Source: Deinococcus psychrotolerans (GTDB taxonomy: Bacteria; Deinococcota; Deinococci; Deinococcales; Deinococcaceae). From it: DNA of 64,000 bases. Shown here piece by piece: positions 62,894 through 64,000 of this stretch. The position numbers were made by a program, and so were the translations under genes. Where the stretch lies: the NCBI RefSeq assembly GCF_003860465.1, contig NZ_CP034184.1:451056-515055 (forward strand). The letters run 5' to 3'. Below the pieces are notes generated by a model, which ran no database searches, had not been told where the DNA came from, and worked only from the letters and a program-made list of their open reading frames with translations. Position 1 is the stretch's first letter. Every line of letters starts with the position of its first letter.

Positions 62894-63180
62894 ATGTGTG
62901 ATCCTGCTGATTCCGTGGCTGTACTGGGCGACCATTCTTACCTCCGCCAAGGTTCTTATAACTGCGCTCTGCTCCATGCGGCACAGGAGGTCGCCCCGGA
63001 TGGGCTGAACATCCGATTCTTTGAGCGGCTGGGTGACATCTCGCTCTAAAACGCCTATACCGAGGCCGAGGGCGTGGCCGAAAGCGTGCATGCGCTGAAA
63101 GACGCCACTCAGGCCACCGACGCCCTGCTGATTGCCACACCCGAGTACAACTACAGCGTTCCCGGCGGTGCTTGCGCTTT
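62894..63180 (+). pseudogene. Fragment of an NAD(P)H-dependent FMN reductase
   Basis: The frame starts inside the end of the TMEM175 remnant: VLGDHSYLRQGSYNCALLHAAQEV, VHALKDATQATDALLIATPEYNYSVPG. It is about 65 percent similar by eye in the core to the intact reductase at 53229. A TAA (63047) interrupts it after GDISL, and the match ends at about 63168 after PEYNYSVPG. A gene relic of the same detoxification family. Confidence 0.75.
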
Positions 63181-63237
63181 ACTCCATGTCCGATCAATGT
63201 CAGACCCTCACCCGAACGAGTCGGGTAAGGCAGGGCG

Positions 63238-63708
63238 ATGCTCTCCCCTCCCCTGCTCCACCCGAGACTTCCGTCGCTGACGCACCTAGGTCTGAACCTG
63301 GCGCACTGCCAGTGGGGGCCTGCGCCGTTGCATCTCAAGGGCCGGATCGGCACGGCGGCCCATCGTCTGGACCTCTACACCCAACCCGAACATCTCGGTG
63401 CGTTGACAGCCGAGTTACCGGGCCACCTGGCTGCACGTCCGGTCTGGGAGGCGTGGCTGACTTGCCATGCCCCGCAGCCTGTGCTGTGGACTTGGGGCTA
63501 TCAAGCAGTCCGGGGAATCTGCCTGCCGAACGGCGGCGTGTTCGTGCCGCTGCAAGACCTCGACCCGGTGACCCTGTGTCATGACCCAGACGTTCACACG
63601 ATGCTCGCCCGTCTCCAGGGGATGCACGCCTATCTGAATGCTGTCCGCGCCCTCAGCGTCCAACCCCTCGCCGCGCCACAAGGAGCTTATGACGACCATG
63701 CCGCTTGA
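63238..63708 (+). CDS. Hypothetical protein
   Basis: 156 residues: LHPRLPSLTHLGLNLAHCQWGPAPL, RIGTAAHRLDLYTQPEHLGA, WGYQAVRGICLPNGGVFVPLQDLDPV. Its end overlaps the start of the next gene by 20 nt. No known family. The reading fits coding style; start at ATG 63238 (CAGGGCG upstream). Confidence 0.6.
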   Translation: MLSPPLLHPRLPSLTHLGLNLAHCQWGPAPLHLKGRIGTAAHRLDLYTQPEHLGALTAELPGHLAARPVWEAWLTCHAPQPVLWTWGYQAVRGICLPNGGVFVPLQDLDPVTLCHDPDVHTMLARLQGMHAYLNAVRALSVQPLAAPQGAYDDHAA

Positions 63709-63913
63709 CCTGACCTTTCTTCTGACCGCCACTCCTCGCACCTTCGGCCTTATCCCACTTGGCGGTAAGCTGCTGATGGTGCAGATGCCCAGCGGTAAAC
63801 TTCTCGGCACCACCAGACCTTCAGGCTCAACACTTCCCGCGATGCTGGAGCAACTTCATGTTGCTGGATGGAGCCAGCAGCCCTTTACCGAATTCCAGCA
63901 CCGCTTAATCTAG
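63689..63913 (+). CDS. Small hypothetical protein
   Basis: 74 residues from ATG 63689, which follows AAGGAG; overlaps the preceding gene by 20 nt, so they are probably co-translated. LDLTFLLTATPRTFGLIPLGG, LLMVQMPSGKLLGTT, PAMLEQLHVAGWSQQPF. No family recognised. The last 87 bp of the window after it show no gene. Confidence 0.6.
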   Translation: MTTMPLDLTFLLTATPRTFGLIPLGGKLLMVQMPSGKLLGTTRPSGSTLPAMLEQLHVAGWSQQPFTEFQHRLI

Positions 63914-64000
63914 GCGGCCACCGACCGCGTTCAGACTGCTCAGCCTCCAGCAGACCCAAGGCAGACCCCAGCGTGTCTGCTCGAAGCGGTCTTGAGCCGG

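Larger units (their letters stand above)
61411..62901 (+). pseudogene. TMEM175/DUF1211-like potassium channel, interrupted by IS5 and TGA codons
   Basis: Reading 61411-61663, then (removing IS 61664-62590 and one ACT) 62594-62901 gives one frame without any frameshift: RIEVFSDGMFATVITLLSLDLTVP (TMEM175 RxxxFSDG filter), AYALSFLSVLII, INHHAIFWRI, NEALLLANGLLMLLGAAVPFATTLL, GLSMLVNLGFNLT. Its only stops are TGA at 61549, 61576, 61627 and 62764, three of them at positions where the family has Trp (AQ-W-P, LII-W-INHH, FNLT-W). ATG 61411 overlaps the preceding gene by 4 nt. Confidence 0.85.

Noticed and set aside
61411..62901. Alternative genetic code (UGA = Trp) for the whole window
   Set aside because: TGA is used as an ordinary stop by many intact genes here, including ATGA-coupled ones, so global recoding is not supported; only local decay or readthrough remains possible.
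1..64000. CRISPR arrays, tRNA or rRNA genes, and the Deinococcus radiation-response operator (RDRM)
   Set aside because: Read through by eye; no regular spacer-repeat array, cloverleaf or RDRM-like palindrome was found. A computed search would be decisive.

Overview
The window is about 64 kb of high-GC bacterial DNA that reads like an accessory replicon or genomic island of a Deinococcus species. That assignment is inference: it rests on overall GC content and codon style, the insertion-sequence types, a Dps protein, plasmid-type genes (SSB-like, PcfJ-like, DUF4262) and many stress and detoxification genes. No rRNA, tRNA, CRISPR array, replication initiator or partition gene was seen.

Left part (1-8.5 kb), mostly mobile debris and a small lysis-like cassette. 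A decayed IS6-family element (487-1552) carries five short palindromic inserts in its transposase gene. Next come an M15 peptidase, a holin-like membrane protein and small lipoproteins (1585-4042), closed by a strong terminator. Two IS3-family elements follow (4362-5608 and about 5835-7065), flanked by broken genes.

8.5-20 kb. A minus-strand sugar-uptake operon (ROK regulator, solute-binding protein, TIM-barrel amidohydrolase, two ABC permeases) is divergent from a GH100/GH63-like glycosidase. It is followed by a DUF3006 plus ComEC-like metallo-beta-lactamase/Excalibur pair and a complete XPB helicase-Bax1 nuclease pair.

20-28 kb. A second, nearly identical IS3 copy has a clean 4-bp target duplication. 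It abuts the C-terminal half of an IscB (OMEGA) nuclease that still has its element-end hairpin. Plasmid-type genes follow: SSB-like, an unknown, DUF4262 and a large PcfJ-like protein.

28-41 kb. Dps; a two-component system divergent from an MsrQ-like heme membrane protein and a Tat-exported Rieske protein, with a tandem operator-like repeat between them; a carotenoid-type acyltransferase-like protein convergent with an MGT glycosyltransferase; an aquaporin; a VIT/CCC1 transporter; an epimerase plus aldo/keto reductase pair; and a decayed flavin monooxygenase.

41-63 kb, the most distinctive part. Three alpha/beta hydrolases and an AhpD-like protein lie next to three tandem BTAD/SARP-type regulators. 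One regulator is split by a stop codon, one is a BTAD-LysR effector-domain chimera, and one is intact with BTAD, NTPase and TPR regions. Direct repeats with an 11-bp period (GCGTGTC-type) precede several of these genes and suggest a local regulon. The regulators are followed by FMN reductase, phosphoketolase, a DHA2-type MFS exporter and an MhqO/MhqD-like quinone detoxification pair. The island ends in a TMEM175-like channel gene interrupted by an IS5-family element; apart from that insertion its only lesions are four TGA codons, three at expected tryptophan positions and one at a likely one.
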